Source: Stenomitos frigidus ULC18
Lineage (GTDB): Bacteria; Cyanobacteriota; Cyanobacteriia; Leptolyngbyales; Leptolyngbyaceae
DNA length: 45,914 bases
Direction: 5' to 3'
Assembly: GCF_003003795.1 (NCBI RefSeq)
Contig: NZ_PVWK01000058.1
Coordinates: 1 to 45,914, forward strand
This document shows positions 16,094 through 25,672 of this stretch, in pieces; positions within the stretch are counted from its first letter, which is position 1; the number at the start of each line of letters is the position of its first letter. Below the pieces are notes generated by a model. It did not search any database. It saw only the letters and a program-made list of their open reading frames with translations, and was not told where the DNA came from. The position numbers and the translations under genes are program-made.

Positions 16094-17281
16094 ATGAGCC
16101 AGCATTCTGACAGCATTGCTCCCCACGGTGGGCAACTGATTAACCGCATCGCCACGCCTGAACAACGCGCCGAATTTCTCGACAAAGCCGACTTTTTGCC
16201 CAGAGTGAAACTGGAAGCACGAGCGGTTTCAGATCTAGAGATGATTGCGATCGGTGGCTTTAGTCCCCTCACGGGCTTCATGAACGAGGCAGACTATAAC
16301 GGGGTCGTCAATGATATGCACCTGGCAAACGGTTTGCCCTGGTCGATCCCCATCACGCTGCCTGTATCCGAAGAGGTCGCGGCACCGCTCAAAGAAGGGA
16401 GCCTGATCCGGTTAGACAATCCCTACGGTACGTTCGTCGGCGTGTTGCAACTAACCCAAAAATATCGTTACGACAAACGCCATGAAGCGCTGCTGGTCTA
16501 CCGCACAAACGAAGAAAAGCATCCCGGAGTGTCGGTGGTTTACAAGCAGGGTGTCGTGAATCTAGCAGGTGATGTTTGGTTGCTAGAGCGCAATCCTCAC
16601 ACATTGTTTCCTACGTATCAAATTGATCCGCTGGAATCACGATCGCTCTTTCGGGGCAAAGGCTGGAAGTCGATCGTGGGCTTCCAGACCCGTAACCCGA
16701 TCCATCGCGCCCATGAATACATCATCAAGTGTGCGCTCGAAACCGTTGATGGGCTCTTTCTACATCCCTTAGTCGGTGCCACCAAGGAAGACGACATTCC
16801 CGCTGATGTGCGGATGCGCTGCTACGAAATTATGCTGGAACACTACTTCCCCAGGGATCGGGTGATTCTAGCCATCAATCCTGCTGCCATGCGCTATGCC
16901 GGGCCACGCGAGGCAATCTTCCACGCCCTTGTTCGCAAAAACTATGGCTGTACGCACTTTATCGTCGGGCGAGATCACGCTGGCGTGGGCGACTACTACG
17001 GCACCTACGACGCGCAATACATCTTCGACGAATTTGCACCCGGCGAGTTGGGCATCACGCCGATGAAGTTTGAACACGCCTTTTACTGCCTGCGCACCCA
17101 GTCGATGGCAACCACGAAGACCAGCCCCAGTACTCGCGAAGAGCGCATTCATCTGTCGGGAACGAAGGTGCGGGAACTCCTCCGCAAAGGCGAACTGCCA
17201 CCACCCGAATTTTCCCGTCCCGAAGTGGCTGCTGAACTGTCGAGGGCTATGCAAGCACCAGAGATTTCGTATGAGATTTAG
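16094..17281 (+). CDS. sat: Sulfate adenylyltransferase (ATP sulfurylase)
   Basis: This 395-residue enzyme joins sulfate and ATP to adenosine 5'-phosphosulfate and pyrophosphate, the first step of sulfate assimilation. The signature [12 protein letters not shown] (196-207) contains the QxRN and HxxH motifs that bind ATP and sulfate; [12 protein letters not shown] and MKFEHAFYC are also family-typical. Length matches single-domain bacterial/archaeal Sat; there is no fused APS kinase. ATG 16094 gives the full N terminus, but no ribosome site is visible. It is monocistronic; the following hairpin at 17362 probably ends its transcript. Confidence 0.95.
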   Translation: MSQHSDSIAPHGGQLINRIATPEQRAEFLDKADFLPRVKLEARAVSDLEMIAIGGFSPLTGFMNEADYNGVVNDMHLANGLPWSIPITLPVSEEVAAPLKEGSLIRLDNPYGTFVGVLQLTQKYRYDKRHEALLVYRTNEEKHPGVSVVYKQGVVNLAGDVWLLERNPHTLFPTYQIDPLESRSLFRGKGWKSIVGFQTRNPIHRAHEYIIKCALETVDGLFLHPLVGATKEDDIPADVRMRCYEIMLEHYFPRDRVILAINPAAMRYAGPREAIFHALVRKNYGCTHFIVGRDHAGVGDYYGTYDAQYIFDEFAPGELGITPMKFEHAFYCLRTQSMATTKTSPSTREERIHLSGTKVRELLRKGELPPPEFSRPEVAAELSRAMQAPEISYEI

Positions 17282-17361
17282 AGAGAAGGCTAAAGGCTAA
17301 AGGATTTGTTAGAAGATTTCTAGCAAACAAAATACCCCTAGGGGCCAGCTTGACACCAAAG

Positions 17362-17386
17362 GTTGGGTTTCATACTTCAACCCAAC
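17362..17386 (+). terminator. Hairpin behind sat
   Basis: Stem GTTGGGTT (17362-17369) and AACCCAAC (17379-17386) with a 9-base loop. The sequence is the common cyanobacterial GTTGGGTTTC...AACCCAAC repeat. It lacks a clear T run, so termination is only probable. It lies between the convergent sat and metallophosphoesterase genes. Confidence 0.5.
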
Positions 17387-17458
17387 GTGTCCTAAAAGTA
17401 ATTAGGCTTATCTGTTGAGTCAGTAGTCAGTAATAGGCGTTTGGCTGAGCGCTGTCAC

Positions 17459-18643
17459 TTAACTGCTAGGCGTGAAGGTGAGCGATCGCTCTGCTGCGGT
17501 GAGGTCACTTTCCTGTATATCCAGGCGCAGTACTCTGCCAGTCGGTCCCACAATGAGACGGGGCAGGGTTTTGTGATCAACAACCTGGAGCGTCGTCATG
17601 TTGTACGTTGTGTAGCGAGTAGATGCAGTGCCCCAATCTACATCAATTACCGTCAGAGTTTTAAATGGGGGCAGTTTGCTATTCAGTAGGGGACGCGGTC
17701 CTGCACCTAAAGCACTGGTATGCAGCAGTTCTAGCTTGCCACTGTGGGCGGGGTAATACGCATGGTCATGCCCGCTGACATAGGTATGCACGTCATATTT
17801 CTCAAGCATCGCCTGCAATTTATCCGCACCAGCAATAATTTCACCCAGTTCATCACGCCCAACAGCAACGGCGTAGAGAGGCAGGTGACCAATCACAAAC
17901 CGCATTTTGGCGGACTGGGCGATCGAGCTTGCCAGACTTTTTTCCGCCCAGGCAATTTGTTCCGGTGGAATGCGAGAGGTGGAAGCATCCCAGACCAGAT
18001 AGAAAATACCTTTGTGCTGGAAGGTGTAATAAAAGGGAAAGCCTGCACGATCGACAAACTGAAGGTTTGGATTATGGCCAGGCGCATTCCAGTATGCAGC
18101 TGTCAGTTCGCGATCGTGGTTGAACAGAAACTTGCCCCCAACCGATAACGCGCCTGAAGCATCATGATTGCCGATCGTAAACCCAAAGGGCACCCCAGTT
18201 TTGCGAAGCGGTGCGCCAATATGTCGCTCAAAGCCATCCCACATGGCTTGAATTTGTTCGCGACCTAATGATGGCGATTGCCCTGCCACCATATCGCCAC
18301 CACCCAACACCACATCCGGTTCCCAGTCTGGAATGAGCGCGATCGCCTTGTGTACTTCTGCTTCGTAGTCTGTGGAACCATAGGCACTGTTCAGGTCGCT
18401 GATGACGGCTATGCGAACATCACCGCGAACAGGCGCAAACAGGCCTTTGGGCGCGATCGCCGTGTTTGCTGCCACCACGGTCTGACCAGATGCTGCCGCT
18501 ACAGGCGATGACGAGCTTGCTGCTGGAGTCGCTAGCGGGCGATTAGTAGCGCCACCCGTCAGCACTTGATGCACCAGAGTGGCGACACCAACGCCACCGA
18601 CGACTCCGCCTAAAACCAAAAATTGACGACGGCTGAGACTCAT
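17459..18643 (-). CDS. Tat-exported metallophosphoesterase
   Basis: A protein of about 394 residues from the ATG at 18643; the frame extends to 18709, but starting at 18643 puts the twin-arginine signal SRRQFLVLGG at the N terminus. The calcineurin-like phosphoesterase domain has the metal-binding motifs ISDLN (ordinary DxH is replaced by DLN), GGGDMV, GNHD, a His in FVIGHLPLYA and GHDHAYY. It would hydrolyse phosphate esters outside the cytoplasmic membrane with two metals. The His-to-Asn change in the first motif is worth noting, though some family members tolerate it. It is convergent with sat and divergent from the gene at 18841. Confidence 0.85.
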   Translation of the reverse strand: MSLSRRQFLVLGGVVGGVGVATLVHQVLTGGATNRPLATPAASSSSPVAAASGQTVVAANTAIAPKGLFAPVRGDVRIAVISDLNSAYGSTDYEAEVHKAIALIPDWEPDVVLGGGDMVAGQSPSLGREQIQAMWDGFERHIGAPLRKTGVPFGFTIGNHDASGALSVGGKFLFNHDRELTAAYWNAPGHNPNLQFVDRAGFPFYYTFQHKGIFYLVWDASTSRIPPEQIAWAEKSLASSIAQSAKMRFVIGHLPLYAVAVGRDELGEIIAGADKLQAMLEKYDVHTYVSGHDHAYYPAHSGKLELLHTSALGAGPRPLLNSKLPPFKTLTVIDVDWGTASTRYTTYNMTTLQVVDHKTLPRLIVGPTGRVLRLDIQESDLTAAERSLTFTPSS

Positions 18644-18723
18644 AGACGCTGGAGATCCATAAACTGGGCGGGAAGGGCGAAAGGCTAAAAGTTTTGAGTT
18701 GAAACTCATTCTGACCGTTGCCA

Positions 18724-18765
18724 GCTGATGGCTGACCGCTGAAAGCTGACCGCTAACTGCTAAGA
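18724..18765. repeat. Heptamer tandem repeat (STRR type)
   Basis: Six head-to-tail heptamers: GCTGATG, GCTGACC, GCTGAAA, GCTGACC, GCTAACT, GCTAAGA. Short tandemly repeated heptamers between genes are a known feature of filamentous cyanobacteria. The same family in opposite orientation is found at 42333-42367. Confidence 0.7.
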
Positions 18766-18840
18766 TGGTTCCTGCTAAGGTAGCACCCGTAAGAATCTAC
18801 CGCGTTTGAGCCTGTTTGTGCTGCCTGGGAGAGAAATTTT

Positions 18841-20058
18841 ATGTCACAGGATCAGCCACCATTATCAGAGCCAACTAGCCACGAAGCCTCTGAAACGTCA
18901 TCAGAATCGACACTAGACGCTCCACTTAACGAAGTAGAACGTCTAACAGACGCAGCGATCGCAGAAGCTGCGCAGACAGAAGCAGCTCAAAAGAATGTAA
19001 GTATAACAGAAGCAGACGCCGCTCAGACAGAGGCAAAGCCATCCCGTCGGGCAGCAAGCAATGAACGATCGACCCGTGCGCGCAGACCAGCCCCAGCGAA
19101 TGATGAAATCCTTCCGCAAACCCTGCTGCGGTTGTTGGGTGAAGCGGTTGTAGCCGCACAACCACCGCTTAAGAAACAGGGCATTAAAACCTTAAGGGGT
19201 ACCATTCAGCTTTTAGAAAAAGCAGTTGAGCGACTGGAAGCTGAACCGACTCCCAAACAGGTGAGAAGAAGGGTACCAGTGCCAGGTCAAGCTTCTGAGG
19301 ACGCTTTGCCCCCGTCCTCACAAACTCCTACTGGCAAACTGGTACCGCCTTTTTCGACTGCTGCACTAAGGGAGAAGTTCCGCACGCTCCGGCAGCAGGC
19401 ATGGCGATCGTGGCGGCCGCTGCTGAGGCAAATTCGCGATCGCCTACCTACAGCCATTAACCGCAATTTTTCGGATCAAGCTCTGACAGGAGCGATTGCA
19501 GGTATTTTAGTCATTCTTTTGTGGACAGTATCCTCTCTACTGCCCGCGAAACCACAGCCAACCACGATCGCGAAAGCGCCTCCCACTGAGACGGTTGCAC
19601 CACCAACGCCAGCGCTCACGCCAACACCTGCGCCGGCGCCGATTCCACCGCTTGTCAAAGCACCAGAGGGTCCCAAGCCTGTGGAAATTAGCCCTGCGCC
19701 CAGCAAACCAGCTATCCCCCCTCCGCCCCTCAAATTGACTCCAGAACAAACATTAATCGCCCGCATTCAGGATCAGGTTGCCGCGATCAGCAACCAATAT
19801 GCCAGCGGTCTGGTGCAATCGGTGCAGGCAAACTTTCGTGGCAGCCGCCTGATTGTCAACATCAGTGATGGGTGGTATAGCTTGAGTCGATCGCAGCAAG
19901 ACAACTTAGCAGGCGAAATTTCGCGCCGCACCGAAAACCTGGACTTCATCAAGCTAGAACTGGTTGATGCTACGGGAAAGCTGCTTGCCCGTAGTCCGAT
20001 CGTTGGTTCTGAGATGATTATCTTGAAGCGCTCAAACGCAGTGACAGAGGCTGCTTAA
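18841..20058 (+). CDS. Conserved membrane-anchored protein of unknown function
   Basis: A 405-residue protein. Residues 1-90 are acidic and low in complexity, then comes a helical segment (PQTLLRLLGEAVVAAQPPLKKQGIK), a basic stretch, one membrane helix (about 220-240, GAIAGILVILLWTVSSLLP), a Pro-rich linker and a C-terminal domain of about 100 residues (LIARIQDQVAAISNQYASGL ... VDATGKLLARSPIVGSEMII). The layout suggests a cytoplasmic N terminus and an outer globular domain. I do not recognise a named family but the pattern is seen in cyanobacterial hypothetical proteins. Its end overlaps the convergent nanE gene by 4 bases. Confidence 0.75.
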   Translation: MSQDQPPLSEPTSHEASETSSESTLDAPLNEVERLTDAAIAEAAQTEAAQKNVSITEADAAQTEAKPSRRAASNERSTRARRPAPANDEILPQTLLRLLGEAVVAAQPPLKKQGIKTLRGTIQLLEKAVERLEAEPTPKQVRRRVPVPGQASEDALPPSSQTPTGKLVPPFSTAALREKFRTLRQQAWRSWRPLLRQIRDRLPTAINRNFSDQALTGAIAGILVILLWTVSSLLPAKPQPTTIAKAPPTETVAPPTPALTPTPAPAPIPPLVKAPEGPKPVEISPAPSKPAIPPPPLKLTPEQTLIARIQDQVAAISNQYASGLVQSVQANFRGSRLIVNISDGWYSLSRSQQDNLAGEISRRTENLDFIKLELVDATGKLLARSPIVGSEMIILKRSNAVTEAA

Positions 20059-20756
20059 GACAACGCTGTTTGTAGTGCCACGTTGTACGCTTTGACCTGG
20101 AGATCGACTCCAGTGATCGCAGTACCCACGACTACGGCATAAGCCCCAAGCGTCATCGCCTGTCGTGCCATGTTTGGGGACGCAATGCCACCTTCGCAGA
20201 TGATGGGGTTGTCGATCGCGGCGACCATCTGAGCCAGCAGATCAAAACCGGGAGGGGTTTGATGCTGTGTTGCAGCAGTGTAGCCATATAATGTGGTGCC
20301 AATTAGATCAGCCCCAGCCCTAGAAGCGGCGATCGCGGCGTCTAACGTATCGACATCTGCCATGACAGGTTTGCCCAGTTCGGTCTGAATACGGGCAATC
20401 AGTGACTCTAGCGTTTCGCTACCTGGACGATCGCGGAGGGTCGCGTCGATCGCGATGATGTCTGCACCGGCCTGCGCGATCGCCAGTGCATGGTGAAACT
20501 GCGGCGTAATGTAGACATCGAACTCTGGGATTTGCTGCTTCCACAGCCCAATGATGGGTGCTGTGATTTGGCCGCTAACAGCCTGCACGTGCGCTGGTGT
20601 ATCCAGCCTGATGGCAACGGCTCCTTGATTGATCGATGCCTGAGCCATTGCTGCAATGACAACAGGGTGATGCATTGGTGAATCGACTGGAGCCTGACAA
20701 GACACGATCAAGCCGTTTTGGAGGCGTTGCACCAGGTTGATGAATGCTGCTGACAT
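20055..20756 (-). CDS. nanE: Putative N-acetylmannosamine-6-phosphate 2-epimerase
   Basis: A 233-residue TIM-barrel protein that would interconvert N-acetylmannosamine-6-P and N-acetylglucosamine-6-P. Motifs typical of NanE include LIVSCQAPVDSPM near the N terminus, IGLWKQQIPEFDVYITP, IIAIDAT, MADVDTLDAAIAASRAGADLIGTTLYGYT, and ICEGGIASPNMARQAMTLGAYAVVVGTAIT. No sialic-acid transporter, lyase or kinase is nearby, so it probably serves amino-sugar recycling rather than sialate use. It is downstream of devA on the same strand after 66 bases and could share its transcript. Confidence 0.9.
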   Translation of the reverse strand: MSAAFINLVQRLQNGLIVSCQAPVDSPMHHPVVIAAMAQASINQGAVAIRLDTPAHVQAVSGQITAPIIGLWKQQIPEFDVYITPQFHHALAIAQAGADIIAIDATLRDRPGSETLESLIARIQTELGKPVMADVDTLDAAIAASRAGADLIGTTLYGYTAATQHQTPPGFDLLAQMVAAIDNPIICEGGIASPNMARQAMTLGAYAVVVGTAITGVDLQVKAYNVALQTALS

Positions 20757-20822
20757 AAGTAGAAAGGGTTGTCTGCTAGTGTTACGGTCTGATCCTTACC
20801 AACAGCAGCGAACAACTTCGAA

Positions 20823-21584
20823 TCATTGCCGCAAAATGCCATCTTCCAACGTAGAAACCCGATCGGCGACATCAATCAAGCGTGGATCGTGCGTGACAAT
20901 CAGAACCGTGCGATTGCTCTGCTTGGCGAGTTGGCGTAAGAGCTCGATTACAGCGTGACCGCTATGGGAATCGAGTGCCGCTGTTGGTTCATCAGCCATA
21001 ATAATCTGTGGATCGCCTGCGAGGGCACGAGCGATCGCCACCCGTTGCTTTTGCCCACCCGACAAATCGCGCGGCAGATGGTTGATGCGATCGTCCAGTT
21101 TTACTTGTGCTAGCAGTTCGTGCGCCATCCGACGACGGTTAGTAGCACCACGAACGCCTTTTACTTTTAAGGCCACTTCCACATTCTCGGAAGCAGTCAA
21201 GGCTGGGAATAAATTAAAGCCCTGAAAAATGAAGCCAATATTCTGCAGCCGAAAATGCGCTAACTGAGCACGCGACATTTTCGTAATCTCCTGGCCCAGC
21301 AGCTTGACGCTGCCCGCCGTTGGAGTGAGAATACCAGCCAGGATTGAGAGTAATGTCGTTTTACCGGAACCGGATGGTCCCATCAGGAGATGAATATCGC
21401 CCTGTTGAATCGTTAAGTCCACTCCACGTAGCACGGGGTAAACCTGTGAACCAGAGCGGTACACCATTTCAACACCCGTCGCTACGATAGCCTGCTCCTT
21501 AAACCGTTCCACAACAACTGAGGTAGACGCAGCTCGATCGCGCGCTTGAATAAAACTAGCAAAATTAACTTGAGAAGCAGTCAT
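20823..21584 (-). CDS. devA: DevA-type ABC exporter ATPase
   Basis: A protein of about 253 residues. I use the ATG at 21584 (MTASQVNF); a TTG 11 codons earlier is less likely. It has Walker A GPSGSGKTT, the signature LSGGQKQRVAIARAL, and Walker B IIMADEPTAALD. This is the MacB/LolD-like ATPase subgroup that pairs with FtsX-type permeases. In heterocyst formers DevBCA exports glycolipids through TolC; here the partner permease lies 253 bases upstream. No membrane-fusion DevB gene is in the window. Confidence 0.88.
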   Translation of the reverse strand: MTASQVNFASFIQARDRAASTSVVVERFKEQAIVATGVEMVYRSGSQVYPVLRGVDLTIQQGDIHLLMGPSGSGKTTLLSILAGILTPTAGSVKLLGQEITKMSRAQLAHFRLQNIGFIFQGFNLFPALTASENVEVALKVKGVRGATNRRRMAHELLAQVKLDDRINHLPRDLSGGQKQRVAIARALAGDPQIIMADEPTAALDSHSGHAVIELLRQLAKQSNRTVLIVTHDPRLIDVADRVSTLEDGILRQ

Positions 21585-21836
21585 TTTTTTAACATCAATC
21601 GATAGGTAGAGTCGCAACGGTGAGAAGCAAGAGAAGAGCGAAGAAAACTAAGGATAAATAATCACGGTCAGATTAACTTCACCCAGCTGGACCCTTTTCC
21701 CCAAAGAGCAAAGTAACTTAGTTAATTTGTTAGAGGTTAAGCAGCTATTAGGGGTTAAGCAGCAGCTAATTTACATAGTGTAACGAACCAGCACACCCAT
21801 CCGCATCGCACCTTTCGGCAAATTTTATGATGAAAA

Positions 21837-23093
21837 CTACGCCTTAAAGACGATGGCAGGATCAACTTTAGTCACTTTTTGAATCGCAAACATGGCCGAG
21901 CTAACGCACATAACGACTGTAATACAGAACACACCGGTAGCCGTCATTGGGCTAATCAAAATCATGATGCCCTTAGCGGCCATAGTCCACGAACCCAAGC
22001 CGATGCAGAGCACCATACTGGGCAAGTAACCCAAAACTGCCATCCACAGGGCTTGCTCTGTAATGACGCGGTAAATAATCCAGTCAGACGCACCCATTGC
22101 TTTGAGTGTGCCGTACTCCTTGATATGGTCTGCGACTGAGGAGTAAAGGATTTGACTCACCACGACCATGCCAACCACGAAACCGACGGCTGCGCCCAGA
22201 CCTAAAATAAAGCCCACTCCAGTCCGTTTTTCCCAATAGTCACGGGTTTGTTGTGCCATTTCGGCTCGGGTTAACGTGCGTGTGCCAGGAAGAGCGGCTT
22301 CTAAGCGCTTGCGTAACGTCGGTAAATCCTGACCGGGTTTTGCCTGGATCAGGATGAACGTAATGGAGTCAGACAAAGAGAGCTTTCGGGGTGCTGGGGG
22401 CGGTGCATCTGAAGGCGATCGTGCAGGCGCCGCATCAACATTGTTGAGAACTTGAACCTCCCCATTTTGGATGCGAATATTAGCTGTAGAACTAAGGCCA
22501 GAGGTTGAGAAGGCGTTTGCCGTTTCAAGCGATGTGAAGACGGCAGCGCTGGATGCCATTGATTGGGTATCTTGGACTAAACCGACCAGTTTTGCTGGCA
22601 AGGAACCGATCGACCCAGAATCCCCAACCTGCTTCAAGTCGATCGCGGACAGTTGAGCCTTATCAATCACCATCGTATATGGCGTACTCAAGGCGTTTAG
22701 TTCGCCTTGAGCCACTTTCCAATTTGCGAATAACTGTCCCTTCGGATCAAAGCCATAGAGACGAATCGGCGCGATACGACGATCAGCCGATCGCCAGAGT
22801 GCAGCTCGGATCATCAAGGCTTCTGCACGCTGTACCCCTTCGACCTTCCGTGCCTTGACCATGTGGTCTAACGGCAGCGGCGATGTGACTTCCAGATGCA
22901 CCATATCTTCAGATGCAACCCAAATGTCGGCACTGGACTGGTCAATGAGTAACCCCGTTGATCGCGTAAAGCCGTTCAGAATGCCAATCTGGATGGTGAC
23001 CAGGCTGACCGCGAACATGATTCCTGCCTGGGCAACCAAAAAGCGAGGTATGTCCTCAAATAAGTTCTTACGGGCAATGGATGCCATAGTCAA
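21837..23093 (-). CDS. devC: DevC-type ABC exporter permease
   Basis: A 418-residue FtsX/MacB-type permease. One membrane helix near the N terminus (about 18-40), a large external domain (about 45-290), then three C-terminal helices starting at VGFILGLGAAVGFVVGMVVV. The sequence SIARKNLFEDIPRFLVAQAGIMFAVSLVTIQIGILNGF is characteristic of cyanobacterial DevC. It should form the export pore with DevA for a lipid or related hydrophobic compound. Being next to a possible lipid-synthesis locus, it could export one of its products; that is only inference. Confidence 0.88.
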   Translation of the reverse strand: MTMASIARKNLFEDIPRFLVAQAGIMFAVSLVTIQIGILNGFTRSTGLLIDQSSADIWVASEDMVHLEVTSPLPLDHMVKARKVEGVQRAEALMIRAALWRSADRRIAPIRLYGFDPKGQLFANWKVAQGELNALSTPYTMVIDKAQLSAIDLKQVGDSGSIGSLPAKLVGLVQDTQSMASSAAVFTSLETANAFSTSGLSSTANIRIQNGEVQVLNNVDAAPARSPSDAPPPAPRKLSLSDSITFILIQAKPGQDLPTLRKRLEAALPGTRTLTRAEMAQQTRDYWEKRTGVGFILGLGAAVGFVVGMVVVSQILYSSVADHIKEYGTLKAMGASDWIIYRVITEQALWMAVLGYLPSMVLCIGLGSWTMAAKGIMILISPMTATGVFCITVVMCVSSAMFAIQKVTKVDPAIVFKA

Positions 23094-23261
23094 TGTGTTT
23101 GAGAATGCGACTTAGACATCGGTCGCACTGCGCCCCACGTCAAGCAACTGGTCTTGAGAAGACTAAATTTTAGTACATGTGAGAGTCGCCAGCGGCTTGA
23201 AGTGGCAGTTAACCCATTGAGACATCTGTTGTAAGAAGCTGTTGGATCAGCAAGACAGCTA

Positions 23262-23300
23262 AACCTTCAGAACAAGAGGCTTACCCTTGTTCTGAAGGTT
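23262..23300 (-). terminator. Strong hairpin downstream of the amidohydrolase gene
   Basis: Perfect 15-bp stem: 23262-23276 (AACCTTCAGAACAAG) and 23286-23300, loop 9 bases. It lies between the end of the amidohydrolase gene and the start of devC, both on the minus strand. There is no T run after it, so it may be a processing or factor-dependent site. The rest of the 23094-23385 gap holds no gene. Confidence 0.55.
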
Positions 23301-23385
23301 ATGGTGACAAGGCTATCAATGATTGTTACACGACGTCTCAATCAAACCTCAAACCGGCTGCTCATTGCTAGTGAGTCGAACGGCG

Positions 23386-24792
23386 TTAGAGAGTAGAACT
23401 GCTCAAGCTAGGTTTGGCCGTGACGTAAGCTGGGAGCGATTGGCGTAGACGATCGCCATACAGTGCTAGTGCGTTGCCACTCAACAACAGTTCAAGATAG
23501 TCGCGATCGTAGTCTGAGCCCGTTGCGGCATCCTTCACGCAATCCTTCAGCACACCATCCCAGTGGCCGTAGTCACCAGAGAAACAGGTGAGATGTTTCC
23601 CTGCTTCGCCCAAGCCGATCGGCAAGTAAGACGGGCCGGGATCATCCGACTCAAAGGAGGTGAAGATCTGCCCGCGCTTGAAGTAATCCAGAGGATCACG
23701 ATGGCGCAGGTCGTAATGCTCGTAGAGGCTGGCGTCGTCAATCTTCGTGGGATCGTTCTCCTTCGTCCACATCAGATCAAAAATGCTTTTCGCCTGACTG
23801 ATGATGTTGGTGTTGTTGTGCGTGCCGCGCTCTTGGATCATCAACTTGGTGAAGTCCATCAACGACGGGCGGTACGGATGCTTGGGGTCAAAGTCGCGAA
23901 TCCGCTTTTCCCAATGTTCGTGCATGGCATGAGCAAGGTCGGGCACCCAGCCACAGCCGCCTTCCAAAAAGCCAACCCGTAGAGTCGGAAACTGCTCAAA
24001 CGCACCATCAAACACCATGCGGGTCATCGCGTGCTGCTGCTGATTGCGCTGCACGAAGATGTGGTTCAGCACAAAGGTTTCCATGTGGTCAGAAATCCCG
24101 CCCATCATGTAGGAGCCGGGGCCACCATGAATCCCCAGAGCAATGTCGAGATCGACGGCTGCTTGCAGGATAGGGCGGAAGTCAGGATGGCTGATTGCCT
24201 TACAGGTGCGGATTTCGGGGAAGGCATCCGGTGCTTTAGGATGAGGGATGGGCATGTTGGGTGCAACGGCCACCGCAATTAGTCCCAATTCGTTGACGCA
24301 GCGGTGCATTTCGGCAACAGCAGCCGTCACATCTTGGAGGGGCAGAACACCGATCGGCTTGAGGCGATTGTCATAGCCCCGGCAGTCGTCAGCAATGTAA
24401 GTGTTGTATGCCTTGCAGAGCGCGATCGCCAGGTCTTTGTCCAACAGGCTGGAGAAAATCAGGTTTAAGGTGCCGTAGATGACCTGTACATCAACCCCTT
24501 CCTGATCCATATGCTGAATCCGTACTTTGTTGAACATTGCACCCAGCGTTGTATCAGGGTGGAGGTTACGGAAACCGCCTTTACCCAAGCCCTGTGGCTG
24601 AGGAAACATGCGGAGATAGTCGGCTTTACCTGTCGCGGGATTTGCATCAATCACTTTCGCGCGTTGGTCGCCCAGGCTGTCTACAACCAGGCCAATGCGA
24701 TCGCGATATTCTGGCTCGATGTAGTCCCGTAGTACCAGAGGATTCTCTAGCTTGTGGGCATCGGCGTCAACAACCAGTAAACCTTCGTACAT
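23386..24792 (-). CDS. Amidohydrolase-2 family metal-dependent hydrolase
   Basis: A 468-residue TIM-barrel hydrolase or decarboxylase of the ACMSD-like amidohydrolase-2 group. AAGGAG lies 7 bases before the ATG at 24792. Metal-site candidates are DADAH (10-14), a His in LGIHGGPGS, the His residues of FVLNHIF and HAMHEHWEKR, and Asp in FSGDYGHWDG. The substrate is unknown; relatives act on aromatic acids and on metabolites of natural-product pathways. It lies 450 bases downstream of the Mpo1-like/hydroxylase pair on the same strand. That gap has no gene. Confidence 0.85.
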   Translation of the reverse strand: MYEGLLVVDADAHKLENPLVLRDYIEPEYRDRIGLVVDSLGDQRAKVIDANPATGKADYLRMFPQPQGLGKGGFRNLHPDTTLGAMFNKVRIQHMDQEGVDVQVIYGTLNLIFSSLLDKDLAIALCKAYNTYIADDCRGYDNRLKPIGVLPLQDVTAAVAEMHRCVNELGLIAVAVAPNMPIPHPKAPDAFPEIRTCKAISHPDFRPILQAAVDLDIALGIHGGPGSYMMGGISDHMETFVLNHIFVQRNQQQHAMTRMVFDGAFEQFPTLRVGFLEGGCGWVPDLAHAMHEHWEKRIRDFDPKHPYRPSLMDFTKLMIQERGTHNNTNIISQAKSIFDLMWTKENDPTKIDDASLYEHYDLRHRDPLDYFKRGQIFTSFESDDPGPSYLPIGLGEAGKHLTCFSGDYGHWDGVLKDCVKDAATGSDYDRDYLELLLSGNALALYGDRLRQSLPAYVTAKPSLSSSTL

Positions 24793-25243
24793 GCCGTTCT
24801 CCTTTCGGTTCGGGGGTTAAAAACTAATGAAAGTGAATGAAACGCTGAGGATCGATCGCTTGCATCCAACCATCAGCCGGTTCTGACAGCTCAAACGCAG
24901 CCTTGACAGAGCTCTATACGTATCGCTCCAGTAGCCTTTCCTTGAGCAAGCAACGCTTGAGGATGCTCATGTCTTCGCTTGAGTGAGACGTGAACAACTG
25001 GGCTGGATAGAGTCAATAGAGCGTTGAGCAGTCAAGGTCATAGAACCACTTAAGTCAAGGCACAAGTTTGCTCACTGGAAAGAACCAAGCGAGCTCGGCG
25101 CCACCTTAATCAACACTCTGAGCAAGGGAGCCTGAGTTACTGAAACTCGCTCTCACACTGCAGAGAGGAAAAAGGCGATGAGATGCAAGCGGGTTTGTCA
25201 AACTCAAGCAAAGAGACTCAGGTGCGTTGCTCCAACGTTTCAA
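24793..25243. other. 451-bp intergenic stretch
   Basis: No coding region, tRNA or named repeat was found here apart from the amidohydrolase ribosome site at the left end. The stretch contains several TTGAG/CTCAA-type words (for example CTTGAGCAAGCAACGCTTGAG at 24952-24972), which might be an operator, but no clear dyad like the one at 4103. Confidence 0.4.
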
Positions 25244-25573
25244 TCAACTGGATTTTTCGACTTTGGCGACACGGCTGAAATAATGCAGCACTTGACGTAG
25301 ACCAAACCAGTTCTCAAACGACCAGGACATGGCTGCCAGAATCGTAATGCCGGGATACTTAACAAACGCTGGTTCATTTTTTTCAAACACAGCATGTCCA
25401 CCCAGTGCAAAGACTTGGGTCAGCACCAGGCAGAGTAGAGTCACTCGCCAGTCGAAAAACAGAAAAACCACAGCCGCAATCGCCAGAAGATTGGTGAGAT
25501 GATGCAATGCCTGGTTGATTGGGTTCTGATGACTTGCAATAAAATGTGCCTTAGCGTCTTGGAAGTAGCTCAA
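25244..25573 (-). CDS. Mpo1-like (DUF962) membrane protein
   Basis: A protein of about 109 residues. I choose the TTG at 25573 because GGAGGAG lies 5 bases before it; the frame is open to 25642 but has no site there. The core SHQNPINQALHHL and the later GGHAVFEKNEPAFVKYP, with two or more membrane helices between, match the Mpo1/YGL010w family. Yeast Mpo1 is an iron(II)-dependent dioxygenase that shortens 2-hydroxy fatty acids in long-chain-base breakdown; the His residues here fit its metal site. It follows the fatty-acid hydroxylase gene by 99 bases, so a hydroxylation/alpha-oxidation pair is plausible. Confidence 0.7.
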   Translation of the reverse strand: MSYFQDAKAHFIASHQNPINQALHHLTNLLAIAAVVFLFFDWRVTLLCLVLTQVFALGGHAVFEKNEPAFVKYPGITILAAMSWSFENWFGLRQVLHYFSRVAKVEKSS

Positions 25574-25672
25574 AGCGCCTCCTCCGGGGTAGTTTGTAGT
25601 CGGGTTATGGAACGATACCACAGACAATTCCTGAGCGTACAAGAGCGATCGAAAGTTTTTGGATTTGAGCCG

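Noticed and set aside
20055-20756. nanE as evidence for a sialic-acid catabolic cluster
   Set aside because: No lyase, kinase, transporter or sialidase is near; the neighbours are an ABC exporter and an unknown membrane protein.
25244-25642. Longer version of the Mpo1-like protein starting at 25642
   Set aside because: The start would be a TTG without a ribosome site, whereas the TTG at 25573 has GGAGGAG at good spacing and gives the normal family N terminus.
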